From: Cellulomonas sp. Leaf334
Lineage (GTDB): Bacteria > Actinomycetota > Actinomycetes > Actinomycetales > Cellulomonadaceae
Direction of reading: 5' to 3'
DNA: 64,000 nt
Assembly (NCBI RefSeq): GCF_001424195.1
Contig: NZ_LMOO01000001.1
Span: 1,780,812-1,844,811, forward strand
The first letter of the stretch is position 1. Every line of letters starts with the position of its first letter. Below are positions 48,536-56,631 of the stretch, one piece after another. The translations under genes and the position numbers were made by a program. The notes below the pieces were generated by a model. The model did not search any database. It saw only the letters and a list, made by a program, of their open reading frames with translations, and had not been told where the DNA came from.

Positions 48536-49798
48536 TCAGTCCGGCGTGACTCGGTAGGACAGCGTCATCTGCCCGTCGGCCGACCCGGGCACGACATAGA
48601 CGGACCACCCCGGCACGATCACCGTGGCGCCGAGCGGATCAAGGGCCTCCTCCTCCGCGCCGTCGACGTCGGTCAGCAGCGCTGCCGCCGCGTTCAACCG
48701 GTCGAGCCCTTCGACGCTGATCTGGACCTCCCACCCAGTCGCCGCGTCACCGGATACCGACAGGAGCCGACCCGGCGGCATGGGAATTACTTCGGTGGGA
48801 AAGTCGCCGGGCAGGCCGGACACGGCGACCTGCGGCGGGACGACGATCGTCCAGGGGCCGGTCAGGCCGGTGAGCGGTTCGCCGTCGCGCACGACGAGAG
48901 CGCCGTACGTGCCGGTCGGCAGCAACTCACCGCCGACCCCGTCGACCGTGCAGGTGACCAGGTCCAGAATGACCGTCTCGCGCAGCAGCCCGCTCGGTGT
49001 CCGGTCCCACGCGGCGTCTGCGTCCGACTGACCCTCTCGCGGCAGGGTCGCCGTGGCGACCACCCGGTCGTCGTGGGTGACAAGCACGCGCACCCGTGCC
49101 AGGGCTGTCGGTGGGGCAGTCTCCTCGTCTGACGCGAGCGCATGCTCGACCGACGTCCGGAGGCTTTCTACCGCCCCGGCGAGGTCGTCGAGCACGCTCT
49201 GCTTGACCGCCTCACCGGCGTCGCGCTCTGCGAGCCGGTCGGCGTACGACTGCTCGACCATCGCGAGTGTGTCCTGCGTGGACGAGAGCTCGGTCGACGG
49301 CGGACCTGCACCGTCCTCCGGCAGGGAGCTCACGACGTCCAGGTACACCGTGCTCGACGCGAACGCGCCGAGCGGACGCGGCTGCGGCACCGTCTTTCCC
49401 CCCGACTGCGCTGACGGGTCGGACCATGCTGACGCGCGCATGCCGAGCGTCGGGTCAGGGGTGCCCAGGAGCGATGAGATGTCCGATCCGCACTCACCGG
49501 GCGCCGCCGAGGGATCGGAGGGCAGGATGACCGGAGAGTCAGGGGTGGCGGCGTCACCTGGTGACGTCGAGGGGTCGGCGGGCAGGACGATGCGGGCGTC
49601 CCGGGTGCCGGTGACGTACATCGCGCCGAAGGCGACGGCACCCGCGGTGCCCACCCCCACGGCTCCCACGGCACCGACGTGCACCGCACGACGCCGACGG
49701 GCGCGCGACCGCACCCGCGGGACGTCGACCGGCGGCGGACCGTCGGGACGGTGACCGTCCACCAGGTCGTGCAGGGCGGCGCTCAGGTCGATGGTCAT
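48536..49798 (-). CDS. Membrane-anchored protein coupled to an ECF sigma factor
   Basis: A 420-aa protein starting at ATG 49798, overlapping the sigma gene stop (49795-49798). A short cytosolic head (MTIDLSAALHDLVDGHRPDGPPPVDVPRVRSRARRRR) leads to one transmembrane helix (AVGAVGVGTAGAVAFGAMYV). A large external domain follows, with a Pro/Ser-rich spacer and beta-strand stretches (VRVLVTHDDRVVATATLPREG, TGPWTIVVPPQVAVSGL). Position and topology suggest an anti-sigma factor or signal-sensing partner. The cytosolic head lacks a recognisable zinc anti-sigma motif (HxxxCxxC), so the mechanism is open. Confidence 0.7.
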   Translation of the reverse strand: MTIDLSAALHDLVDGHRPDGPPPVDVPRVRSRARRRRAVHVGAVGAVGVGTAGAVAFGAMYVTGTRDARIVLPADPSTSPGDAATPDSPVILPSDPSAAPGECGSDISSLLGTPDPTLGMRASAWSDPSAQSGGKTVPQPRPLGAFASSTVYLDVVSSLPEDGAGPPSTELSSTQDTLAMVEQSYADRLAERDAGEAVKQSVLDDLAGAVESLRTSVEHALASDEETAPPTALARVRVLVTHDDRVVATATLPREGQSDADAAWDRTPSGLLRETVILDLVTCTVDGVGGELLPTGTYGALVVRDGEPLTGLTGPWTIVVPPQVAVSGLPGDFPTEVIPMPPGRLLSVSGDAATGWEVQISVEGLDRLNAAAALLTDVDGAEEEALDPLGATVIVPGWSVYVVPGSADGQMTLSYRVTPD

Positions 49799-50331
49799 CG
49801 TGCCTCCTTGATGTCGACCGTGTCGGGACGCTCCGAGCTGGACACCACCGGACCCAGGACGTCCTCGAGCCGCCCGACGGCGTCGGACAGGTAGCGCTTG
49901 ACGGTGCCCTCGGCGAGGCCGAGCCGCTGCGCGATCTCGGGGACGGTGAGGTCGTCGTAGAAGCGCAGGACGACGCACGCACGCAGCCGGGGCCGCAACG
50001 AGGCGAGCGCCGACTCGACGCTGACCCGGTCGGCAGCAGCCGCCTCGGGCGACTCAACGTGCTCGGGCCGTGCGATCAGGTGCCGCACGCCGGTCCAGCG
50101 CTCACGGCGCCGGTGCCCGTCGAGGAAGACGTTCAGCATCGCGCGCCGCACGTACGTCTCGGCGGCGACGAGGTTCCGCAGCGGTCGGACCTGGCCGAAG
50201 CAGCGCACCAGCGCCTCCTGCAGCAGGTCCTCCGCCTCCGCACGGCTGCCCGTCAGGAGCGCCGCGTACCGGGCGAGCGCGTGCCCGCGCACCTGCACCA
50301 GGTCGTCGAGCACCTGTTCCCACGCCGCCAT
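49795..50331 (-). CDS. SigE-family ECF RNA polymerase sigma factor
   Basis: A 178-aa sigma-70 family protein: region 2 is LARYAALLTGSRAEAEDLLQEALVRCFGQV...AAETYVRRAMLNVFLDGHRRRERW, and region 4 is SALASLRPRLRACVVLRFYDDLTVPEIAQRLGLAEGTVKRYLSDAVGRLEDVL. This is the SigE/SACE-type subgroup of actinobacterial ECF sigmas. The ATG at 50331 starts at the family N-terminus; upstream frame is unsupported. It is coupled to the membrane protein gene, which probably controls its release. Confidence 0.92.
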   Translation of the reverse strand: MAAWEQVLDDLVQVRGHALARYAALLTGSRAEAEDLLQEALVRCFGQVRPLRNLVAAETYVRRAMLNVFLDGHRRRERWTGVRHLIARPEHVESPEAAAADRVSVESALASLRPRLRACVVLRFYDDLTVPEIAQRLGLAEGTVKRYLSDAVGRLEDVLGPVVSSSERPDTVDIKEAR

Positions 50332-50545
50332 CGGCCCTCCACTCCTGAGTGTCATGGTCCAGGACGACGAGGTACGGCGAATCGTTGGTCACCCGTTCGG
50401 ACGGCTCGGCAGGCCCGCCCCCACGTCTTGACCGGAGATGTGCGGTCGAACTTGGACGGATCTCGTACACGAGCGGCCCACCGCGTTGTGCCGGCGTGAC
50501 GGCGAGACCGGACCTGGCTGTGCGGCCCCAGCGGGCAAAGTACGA

Positions 50546-50677
50546 CGCTCGCTCGACTTCGAGCTCACCGACGACCTGATGGACCGCATCGCCACCCTGG
50601 AGACCGGGAAGAGCGGGGCCTTCGACCACCGCGAACCCGAGATGGTCAGCTGGCTCAACAGCCGCCGCGACCGCTGA
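50546..50677 (+). pseudogene. Aldo/keto reductase C-terminal fragment
   Basis: The plus strand reads SLDFELTDDLMDRIATLETGKSGAFDHREPEMVSWL, the typical C-terminal end of aldo/keto reductases, to a natural stop at 50677. Nothing of the TIM barrel precedes it. Instead the fragment abuts GGCAAAGTACGACGCTCGC (50534-50552), the middle block of the dispersed element. This looks like a recombination or deletion junction at the repeat. Confidence 0.7.
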
Positions 50678-50725
50678 ATCCCTGACCTACGCCGAGCGCC
50701 GCCGTACTCGCTGACCCGTCCGTTC

Positions 50726-50859
50726 GTACTTTGACCGCAGGCCCGGTTGGCCCGGCGTCTGGACAAAGTGCTGCGCGTGAGGTCGTTCAATCTTTGTCGT
50801 GCATCTCGACACGTGTCGACGTGCAGCGCAGTTGTGTCGACGCCCGTTGTCGAGATGCA
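50726..50859 (+). repeat. Dispersed intergenic element, copy F, with inverted half
   Basis: GTACTTTGACC (50726-50736), 24 nt, GGACAAAGTGCTGCGC (50761-50776), 22 nt, GTGCATCTCGAC (50799-50810). After a further 38 nt comes the reverse complement GTCGAGATGCA (50849-50859). The first two blocks form an inverted TACTTTGACC/GGTCAAAGTA-like pair, and the third pairs with the reversed copy. It lies between the AKR fragment and the XRE gene. Confidence 0.75.
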
Positions 50860-50898
50860 AGAGAGTTTGAGAATCAGGCCCTTTACGTACGAGCCGGG

Positions 50899-51783
50899 CT
50901 ACGGATGACTGGCACTCGGCGCGGTCGCGTTGGTTGCAGCCCAGCTGGCCAGCATGCGGAGGGCGTCCTCGTCGGGTGAGCCGGCGGGGCTGGTGAAGGT
51001 GATGAGGGTCAGGCCGGGATCGGCCGGAAGGTCGAGGACCTCGAAGTCGAGGTGGAGCTCGCCGACGACGGGGTGGCGGAAATGTTTGCGCCCGGTGCGG
51101 TGCAGGCGGACGTCGTGGGCCGCCCAGCGGGTGCGGAACGGTGGGCTCTGTGTGCTGAGCTCACCGACGAGGTCGGTCAGGGCGCGGTCGTAGGGGTCGC
51201 GGCCGGCTTCGGTGCGCAGCTGGGCTACGGAGTCGTCGGCGGCGCGGTCCCAGTCGATCCAGAAGTCGCGGGCGCGGTCGTCCAGGAACGTGAACCGGGC
51301 GTGGTTGGTGGGGCTGCCCGCCGGGTGGGGCGTGGCGTACACCGGTGAGAACAGAGCGCGCCCGAGAGTGTTCGATCCGACCAGGTCGAGGCGGCCGTTG
51401 TTCACGATGACCGGCACGGTGTCGCCAATGAGGTCGAGCAGGCGCTGCACACCAGGGCGGATCTGACCGGGCGCCGGCTTGCGGCGTGACCGGGTCGCCG
51501 GACCGGCGGCGCGGGCAAGGTCGGCCAGGTGGGTGCGTTCGGCCTCGTCGAGCTGCAGGGCGCGGGCAAGAGATTCCAGGACGCTGTCGGAGACGCCGGC
51601 CAGGTTGCCGCGCTCGAGCTGGGCGTAGTACTCGACGCTGACCCCGGCCAGGTCGGCGACCTCGCCGCGCTTGAGGCCGGGCACCCGCCGGTTGCTGGCG
51701 AACGCCGTCAGCCCGGCGTCCTCCGGGGTGAGCCGGGCTCGGCGGGTGCGCAGGAAGTCCTTGACCTCGTCTCGGTTGTCCAC
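50899..51783 (-). CDS. XRE regulator with MmyB-like ligand-binding domain, second copy
   Basis: A 294-aa paralogue of the regulator at 36984. The HTH is VKDFLRTRRARLTPEDAGLTAFASNRRVPGLKRGEVADLAGVSVEYYAQLERGNLAGVSDSVLESLARALQLDEAERTHLADLARAA. The MmyB domain has QRLLDLIGDTVPVIVNNGRLDLVGSNTLGRALFSPV...RFTFLDDRARDFWIDWD and KHFRHPVVGELHLDFEVLDLP. The GTG at 51783 is the family start. It is divergent from an SDR gene 146 bp away. I did not find a palindrome there as clear as the one at 37905. Confidence 0.92.
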   Translation of the reverse strand: MDNRDEVKDFLRTRRARLTPEDAGLTAFASNRRVPGLKRGEVADLAGVSVEYYAQLERGNLAGVSDSVLESLARALQLDEAERTHLADLARAAGPATRSRRKPAPGQIRPGVQRLLDLIGDTVPVIVNNGRLDLVGSNTLGRALFSPVYATPHPAGSPTNHARFTFLDDRARDFWIDWDRAADDSVAQLRTEAGRDPYDRALTDLVGELSTQSPPFRTRWAAHDVRLHRTGRKHFRHPVVGELHLDFEVLDLPADPGLTLITFTSPAGSPDEDALRMLASWAATNATAPSASHP

Positions 51784-51929
51784 CTCGCCACCGTAGATCG
51801 CGTCTGCCGGCCCTGGGGTGGGCTGTTGGTACACCTTCCAGCGGCAACTTCTTCCCCTCTCTCATCGCGGGTTGCATGGCTCGTGCCGCTGCAGGCGGCG
51901 CACCCGAGACGAGAGCGAGAGGCACGAGC

Positions 51930-52787
51930 ATGAGCGAGCAGAACACCACCCAGCAGGTCTGGCTGGTCACCGGAGCCGGCCGCGGGATGGGCGTGCACCT
52001 CGCCCAGGCAGCCCTGGCCGCAGGGCACGCGGTGGTGGCGACCGGACGGGACCCGCAGCGCGTCCAGGACGCGATCGGCGCCCACGAGAACCTGCTGCCC
52101 GTCGCGCTGGACGTTACCGACCCGGCCGCAGCCGAGACCGCGGTCGCCGCGGCGGTCGAGCGGTTCGGTCGCATCGACGTGCTGGTCAACAACGCCGGGA
52201 ACTTCTACGCCGGCTTCTTCGAGGAGATCAGTCCGCAGCAGTTCCGGGCACAGATGGAGACCAACTTCTTCGGCCCGCTGAACGTGACCCGGGCTGTCCT
52301 GCCGGTCATGCGCCGCCAGCGCAGCGGCCACGTCATCACCATCACCTCGGCCGCCGGGATCATCGGCCAGGAGTTCTGCTCCGCCTACGCGGCCTCGAAG
52401 TTCGCGCTCGAGGGCTGGATGGAGTCCCTGCAGTTCGACGTCGCCCCGTACGGGGTCGACACGACCATCGTCGAGCCCGGGTTCTTCCGCACCGAGCTGC
52501 TGGTCGAGGGTGCCTCCTCGATCTGGCCCGAGCTGTCCATCGAGGACTACGCCGAGCGCACCACCTCGACCATCGCGGCATGGAAGGCCATGAACGGCCA
52601 GCAGGGCGGCGACCCCGCCAAGCTCGGCGCCGCCCTGGTGACCATCGCCGCCATGGACACCCCGCCGCTGCGGTTCGTCGCCGGCGCCGACGTCGTGACC
52701 GGCGTCGAGCAGAAGGCGAACCTGCTCCTGGAGCAGGTCGATGCCCACCGCGAGCTGTCCTCAGCCATGGCCATCGACGAGAACTGA
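51930..52787 (+). CDS. SDR family oxidoreductase
   Basis: A 285-aa classical SDR: QVWLVTGAGRGMGVHLAQAAL (TGxxxGxG), VALDVTDPAAA, LVNNAGNFYAGFFEEIS, TITSAAGIIGQEFCSAYAASKFALEGWMESL (Ser, Tyr-x-x-x-Lys) and TIVEPGFFRTELL. It starts at ATG 51930; the in-frame upstream ATG at 51876 lies in the promoter region. It is divergent from the MmyB-type regulator, as commonly arranged in actinobacteria, and similar in type to the SDR at 42781 but not a close copy. The substrate is unknown. Confidence 0.92.
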   Translation: MSEQNTTQQVWLVTGAGRGMGVHLAQAALAAGHAVVATGRDPQRVQDAIGAHENLLPVALDVTDPAAAETAVAAAVERFGRIDVLVNNAGNFYAGFFEEISPQQFRAQMETNFFGPLNVTRAVLPVMRRQRSGHVITITSAAGIIGQEFCSAYAASKFALEGWMESLQFDVAPYGVDTTIVEPGFFRTELLVEGASSIWPELSIEDYAERTTSTIAAWKAMNGQQGGDPAKLGAALVTIAAMDTPPLRFVAGADVVTGVEQKANLLLEQVDAHRELSSAMAIDEN

Positions 52788-52932
52788 GCCACCCCATGCG
52801 CAAGTTTCGACAGCGCTCGCCACCCTCGAACGATGGCGGTCTCAACCGGTCGACGCACCGCCTTTCGACTGGCACGGTAGGACACCGTGACCTCGCCCGG
52901 GGTCAGGCTCCGGCCCACCTAGGTTGTTGCCC

Positions 52933-53598
52933 ATGCGCTTTGAGGTCGACGCGATCCTGTTCGACATCGATGGGACGTTGGTGGACTCGACCGGGGCGGT
53001 CGTGCGGAGCTGGGAGGCGTGGTCGGCGGCGCGGGGGATCGACCCTGCGGAGGTTCTCCGGGTCTGTCACGGGCGCCGTTCGGAGGACACGGTCGCGGAG
53101 TTTCTTCCGAGCGACCAACGCGCCGCGGCGGTTGCCGAGCTTGAGCGCTTGGAGCTGGCCGACCTCGGTGATGTGACGGCACTCCCTGCAACGCGCGACC
53201 TGTTGTCGGCCCTGCCAGACGGCCGGTGGGCCGCGGTGACTTCCGGGTCACGGGCGCTCATGCGTGCGCGACTGGCGGCTGCGGGGCTTCCGGTGCCCGA
53301 CGTGTTGGTAGCCGCCGAAGATGTGCGGCTCGGCAAGCCCGACCCGCAGGGGTACCTGCAGGCGGCCCGGGCGCTCGGCTTCGACATTCGCCGGTGCCTC
53401 GTCGTCGAAGATGCGCCAGCCGGCCTGGAGGCCGGTCGCGCCGCCGGGGCCCATGTGCTCGCGGTGGCGACATCCCATTCGGCTCAGGACCTCGGCGCTG
53501 CAGACGCGGTCATACCTGACCTTGGGGCGTGCAGCGTGGAGGCTACCGCCAGTGGCCTCATGATCAGCACGGCAGTCGGGCCTCGCGCGGACCCCTGA
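52933..53598 (+). CDS. HAD family sugar-phosphatase-like hydrolase
   Basis: A 221-aa HAD hydrolase, subfamily IA-like: motif I ILFDIDGTLVDSTGAV, cap region RSWEAWSAARGIDPAEVLRVCHGRR, motif II AVTSGSRALMRARL and motif III with VLVAAEDVRLGKPDPQGYLQAARALGFDIRRCLVVEDAPAGLEAGRAAGAHVLAVATSH. It resembles mannitol-1-phosphatase, glycerol-3-phosphatase and 2-deoxyglucose-6-phosphatase enzymes. The start at ATG 52933 rather than the upstream TTGs is by family length. A long hairpin 22 nt after the stop ends the unit. Confidence 0.9.
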   Translation: MRFEVDAILFDIDGTLVDSTGAVVRSWEAWSAARGIDPAEVLRVCHGRRSEDTVAEFLPSDQRAAAVAELERLELADLGDVTALPATRDLLSALPDGRWAAVTSGSRALMRARLAAAGLPVPDVLVAAEDVRLGKPDPQGYLQAARALGFDIRRCLVVEDAPAGLEAGRAAGAHVLAVATSHSAQDLGAADAVIPDLGACSVEATASGLMISTAVGPRADP

Positions 53599-53619
53599 CT
53601 TTGACCGCCGGTCGGACAA

Positions 53620-53661
53620 CCAAGAGGCCACGAACGCGCGGAGCGCGTCGTGACCTCTTGG
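53620..53661. terminator. Long hairpin terminator after HAD gene
   Basis: The arms 53620-53639 and 53643-53661 pair over about 19 bp (CCAAGAGG with CCTCTTGG, then CACGA and CGCGC blocks) with one mismatch and one bulge around a 3-nt loop. It is one of the strongest stems in the window. It follows the HAD stop and the string CTTTGACCGCC (53599-53609), a partial copy of the dispersed element's first block. Confidence 0.85.
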
Positions 53662-53701
53662 TGCATTCCGGCGTGATGACGGGAGCGGATGGTACGAGCC
53701 C

Positions 53702-53905
53702 CTACCGCCGGCGGGAACTCCCCCCACGTCCCCGCCAGCCGCCGTTCACCGGCGACGAGCCGCCGACTCCTCCGAGGTGCAGCGCGAGGAAGAAGAGACC
53801 GGCAAACATCAGCGTCTGCGGGGTGAAAGCGTCCCCGAGGTTCGCCTCGACGAGGTCGAGGAGCAGGGCGAGGGCGAAAATTGCGGCAGAGACGAGCGCA
53901 AGCAT
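53702..53905 (-). CDS. Small two-helix membrane protein
   Basis: A 67-aa protein starting at ATG 53905 (GTG 53911 also possible, GGAG upstream). Two hydrophobic helices are LALVSAAIFALALLLDLVEANLG and TLMFAGLFFLALHLGGVGG, with a Gly/Arg-rich C-terminus. This is a common type of short actinobacterial membrane protein with no known role. It is a single gene between a terminator and copy H of the dispersed element. Confidence 0.6.
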   Translation of the reverse strand: MLALVSAAIFALALLLDLVEANLGDAFTPQTLMFAGLFFLALHLGGVGGSSPVNGGWRGRGGSSRRR

Positions 53906-54030
53906 GGGCACTCCAAGGGAGGGGGTCCGGAGGGTCTGATGCTTCCGGTGAATCGAAAGCACCCGGATCATGGCCCACGGCCACGACGCTCGCCAGTTGG
54001 AGAAGGGCTCTACTGAGCAGACTGCACACA

Positions 54031-54081
54031 TTGACCGGTAGCCGGTCTGAGCTCAGCCCCGGTCACTCTGTCCAGCTCGAC
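54031..54081 (+). repeat. Dispersed intergenic element, shortened copy H
   Basis: TTGACC (54031-54036), 24 nt, GGTCAC (54061-54066), then directly GTCCAGCTCGAC (54070-54081). The first two blocks keep the standard spacing. The middle section (about 27 nt) present in other copies is missing. A related upstream string, CAGACTGCACAC, also occurs at 45355 next to the MerR promoter. Confidence 0.5.
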
Positions 54082-54118
54082 AGCAAGGTCCAGTCGCCTG
54101 CCTCGTACACTCGCCACG

Positions 54119-54817
54119 GTGAGCACCCCCCACCTGGTCGTCCATGAACGCCAAGGTCACGGGCCGGCGGTACTGGCGCTCCACGGCATGGCCAGTACTG
54201 CGGACGACTGGGCAGATCTGGAGTCCCAGGTGGTCGGGCGCCGGTTCGTGGCGCCCAACCTGCCCGGTCGAGGACCGTCGCGCGACGTGGTCGCCCCGCC
54301 GGGTCTGCTCGGGCTTGCCGGGGCCGTGGTCGACGCGATGGCAGAGCGCGACCTCGGCGAGACGGTGGTCGTCGGTCACTCCATGGGCGCCTACCTCGCC
54401 CCCCTGGTGGCGCGTTCCCTGGCCGACCGGGGGATCCCGGTGAGGTCCGTGCTGCTGCTCGACGGCGGACCGGCTCCCGCGCGCTCCATCATGACCAGGC
54501 CGGCGGTGGTCGCGGCCCTGTTCGGGCTTGCGGCCCTGAGCCATCGGGCGACTCTGTCCATGCGTGCGACGCGTGACGCGGTGGACTGCCTGTCTCGGCC
54601 AGCCCATCTGGGGCTCCTCGCGGACCTGGACGTACCCGTGCACCTGATCGTCGCAACGCACGGCGCGAACCGCGACAAGCCGCCATTGCTCAGCGACGAG
54701 GCGATCGAGGCAGGGCAGTCCCTGCTGCCCCGACTGACGTGGAAGCGCCTCGAGGGGACTCATGACAGCCTCCTCACCGATCCACTCGTCGCCGAGACGG
54801 TCCGCCGGCTCAGCTGA
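54119..54817 (+). CDS. Alpha/beta-fold hydrolase
   Basis: A 232-aa hydrolase starting at GTG 54119. The oxyanion loop is AVLALHGMASTADDW. The nucleophile elbow is VVVGHSMGAYLAPLVARSL (Ser near residue 85). The acid is probably in the PVHLIVATHGANRD region and the catalytic His in LEGTHDSLLTDP. A compact cap is present. The substrate is unknown; candidates are esterase, lipase or haloperoxidase-like activities. A single gene followed by a 13-bp-stem terminator. Confidence 0.88.
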   Translation: MSTPHLVVHERQGHGPAVLALHGMASTADDWADLESQVVGRRFVAPNLPGRGPSRDVVAPPGLLGLAGAVVDAMAERDLGETVVVGHSMGAYLAPLVARSLADRGIPVRSVLLLDGGPAPARSIMTRPAVVAALFGLAALSHRATLSMRATRDAVDCLSRPAHLGLLADLDVPVHLIVATHGANRDKPPLLSDEAIEAGQSLLPRLTWKRLEGTHDSLLTDPLVAETVRRLS

Positions 54818-54913
54818 CCGCCACTCAGTCGAGGCCGAGCAGTCCGAACAGCCCCCGCAGGTCGGTGACGGAGGTCTGGGGCCTCATCTCACCGGCCTTG
54901 CTCGCTGCCGACC

Positions 54914-54953
54914 GGTGGTGCGGCGCGGGCTCGTGCCCCTGCGCCGCACCACC
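54914..54953. terminator. Strong hairpin between convergent genes
   Basis: A 13-bp perfect stem (GGTGGTGCGGCGC at 54914-54926 with its complement at 54941-54953) has a 14-nt loop. It lies between the alpha/beta hydrolase and the convergent membrane-protein gene, 10 nt from the latter's stop. Confidence 0.85.
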
Positions 54954-54962
54954 GCTCAGTGG

Positions 54963-55589
54963 TCAGCCGACCGTGTGGTCCGCCTCGTCGGTGACGTCGA
55001 GTCCCTCGGCGAACCGTGCGGCGACATCGCCCGTCCAGTGGAGCTCGGGCGGGAGCTGGACCGAGAGGTAGTCCCCGTCGCCCTCGGGGACGAACACCCC
55101 GAGGGTCCCGCCGGGCTCGCCGTCCGCCCCGAGCAGCTCGTACACGAGCACCTCCTGACCGCCGACCGCGAAGGTCTGCGCCTCGAGGTCGTCGCCCGGC
55201 AGTGACCCCGAGCTGACGAGGCTTGCGACGATCCGACCCTCGAAGCTGTTCGGGTCCGAGCCGTCGTCGTCGACGTCCCCGAGCATCATGTTGCTCCGGT
55301 CGGAGGACAGCACGTGCCAGCCCTCGGGGACTTCGGCGATCGTGAATCCCGCGGGCTGCTCGGCCCTGTAGGTCACGAGCTCGGCCGCGGCGGCCGACGG
55401 GATGGTCGAGGTCAGCGGCGCACCGACCGCGACCGCGGCCGCGAGGACGGCCGCCACGCCGGTGCCGACCAGGCGCGTACGGCGACGGCGGGCGCGCTGC
55501 CCGCGGCTCACGTCGTCGTCGAGCACCGCGGCGGGCGTCGCGTCGACGGTGGCGGTCGCGCGGGACATCAGGGTGGTCAGGTCGGTCAT
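54963..55589 (-). CDS. Membrane-anchored protein coupled to SigE-type sigma factor
   Basis: A 208-aa protein starting at ATG 55589 (ATGA overlap with the sigma stop, 55586-55589). The cytosolic head MTDLTTLMSRATATVDATPAAVLDDDVSRGQRARRRR leads to a single transmembrane helix (LVGTGVAAVLAAAVAVGAPL). An external domain follows: PAGFTIAEVPEGWHVLSSDRSNMMLGD...FEGRIVASLVSSG...VLVYELLGADGEPGGTLGVFVPEG. Gene order and topology are the same as for the pair at 48536-50331, though the sequences differ. It is probably the signal-responsive partner of the sigma factor. Confidence 0.75.
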   Translation of the reverse strand: MTDLTTLMSRATATVDATPAAVLDDDVSRGQRARRRRTRLVGTGVAAVLAAAVAVGAPLTSTIPSAAAAELVTYRAEQPAGFTIAEVPEGWHVLSSDRSNMMLGDVDDDGSDPNSFEGRIVASLVSSGSLPGDDLEAQTFAVGGQEVLVYELLGADGEPGGTLGVFVPEGDGDYLSVQLPPELHWTGDVAARFAEGLDVTDEADHTVG

Positions 55590-56176
55590 GACAATCTCCC
55601 AGCGGTGAGGGTGGCGTGGGTCGGGGGGATCAGCGCGGTGTCGCGCTGCGGGTGGCCGGGGTGGTCCGGGCGTAGACCCCGGTCGTCGCGCAGGGCCGGT
55701 CCGAGCCGGTGCTTGAGCTTCTCGAGCGCTCGCGCCGTCTGGCTCTTGACCGTCCCCTGGGTGCACCGCAGCGCCTGCGCGGTGTCGGCGACGCTCAGGT
55801 CGTGGAAATATCGCAGCACCACCGTCGCCCGCATCCGGTCCGGCAGCTCGCCGAGCGCCGCGAACAGCAGCCGGGAGTCGTCGTCGACGGCCCCGGTGCC
55901 GACGGCCCGGTCGGGCAGCTGTGACCGGAGGTCCTCGCGTTTGCGCCGACTCGTGCGCATCTCGTCGGTGAACGCGTTGACCAGAACGCGGCGGGCGTAT
56001 GCGTCGCGGTCCCGCACGTCGCGCAGGCGCGGCCACGCGAGGTACAGCTTGGTCATCGCGGTCTGGACCACGTCCTCCGCCGTGTGCGGGTCGCCGGCCG
56101 TCAGCAGCGTTGCGGTGCGGACCAGCGCCTGGCGTCGCTGCGCGGCCCACGCCCGGAAGTCCTCGTCAGATCTCAT
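55586..56176 (-). CDS. SigE-family ECF RNA polymerase sigma factor
   Basis: A 196-aa sigma factor: region 2 is AAQRRQALVRTATLLTAGDPHTAEDVVQTAMTKLYLAWPRL...DAYARRVLVNAFTDEMR, and region 4 is FAALGELPDRMRATVVLRYFHDLSVADTAQALRCTQGTVKSQTARALEKLKHRLG. This is the SigE-like ECF subgroup of actinobacteria (ECF-type with RVLVN and QGTVKSQ motifs). It begins at ATG 56176. It is coupled to the downstream membrane-protein gene. It is the second such pair within 6 kb. Confidence 0.93.
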   Translation of the reverse strand: MRSDEDFRAWAAQRRQALVRTATLLTAGDPHTAEDVVQTAMTKLYLAWPRLRDVRDRDAYARRVLVNAFTDEMRTSRRKREDLRSQLPDRAVGTGAVDDDSRLLFAALGELPDRMRATVVLRYFHDLSVADTAQALRCTQGTVKSQTARALEKLKHRLGPALRDDRGLRPDHPGHPQRDTALIPPTHATLTAGRLS

Positions 56177-56341
56177 GGGGTGCTTTCCGATCTCTCATAC
56201 CCCTCAGACGCGTCCGGCACGGTGAACGGTTGCACGCCCACCGCACGGGTGGCCGTGGAGACGCGGGCCGCGAGACGACCGCGCGTCCGACGCGCTGGGC
56301 GGACTGGGCGGACTGAGTGGAGATCGGTCGAGAGCGGCTCC

Positions 56342-56389
56342 GGTCAAGCCCCGACGCTCGGCCGCAGTCAATCTGTTGTGCATCTCGAC
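56342..56389 (+). repeat. Dispersed intergenic element, copy I
   Basis: GGTCAAGCCCCGACGC (56342-56357), 20 nt, GTGCATCTCGAC (56378-56389). The first TTGACC block is not recognisable 24 nt upstream. An inverted TTGTCGAGAT string follows at 56417-56426, as in copy F. It lies between the sigma gene and the 442-aa protein. Confidence 0.65.
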
Positions 56390-56631
56390 GACCTGCGGCC
56401 CAGTCTTCGCAAGAGTTGTCGAGATTGCCGAGATGCTGCCTACGTCGAAGATCCGTGCACGAGCATGAGATACGACGTCCGAACAAGCAGCGGTCGCGCG
56501 GAGTACCCGGCAGCCTTCTCAGCGCGACGGCCCCGCAGTAGGGTCCGTGTGTTGGAGCAGCACGGATCACCCGTTGCTCCGCTGTTCGACGGGGCCCGCA
56601 ATCCGGGTTGGAGCATCATTGCGAGGACGCC

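Noticed and set aside
54826..54890. Minus-strand peptide MRPQTSVTDLRGLFGLLGLD before a stop
   Set aside because: It looks protein-like but is only about 20 residues, has no upstream coding region, and lies next to a terminator hairpin. It is too short to support.
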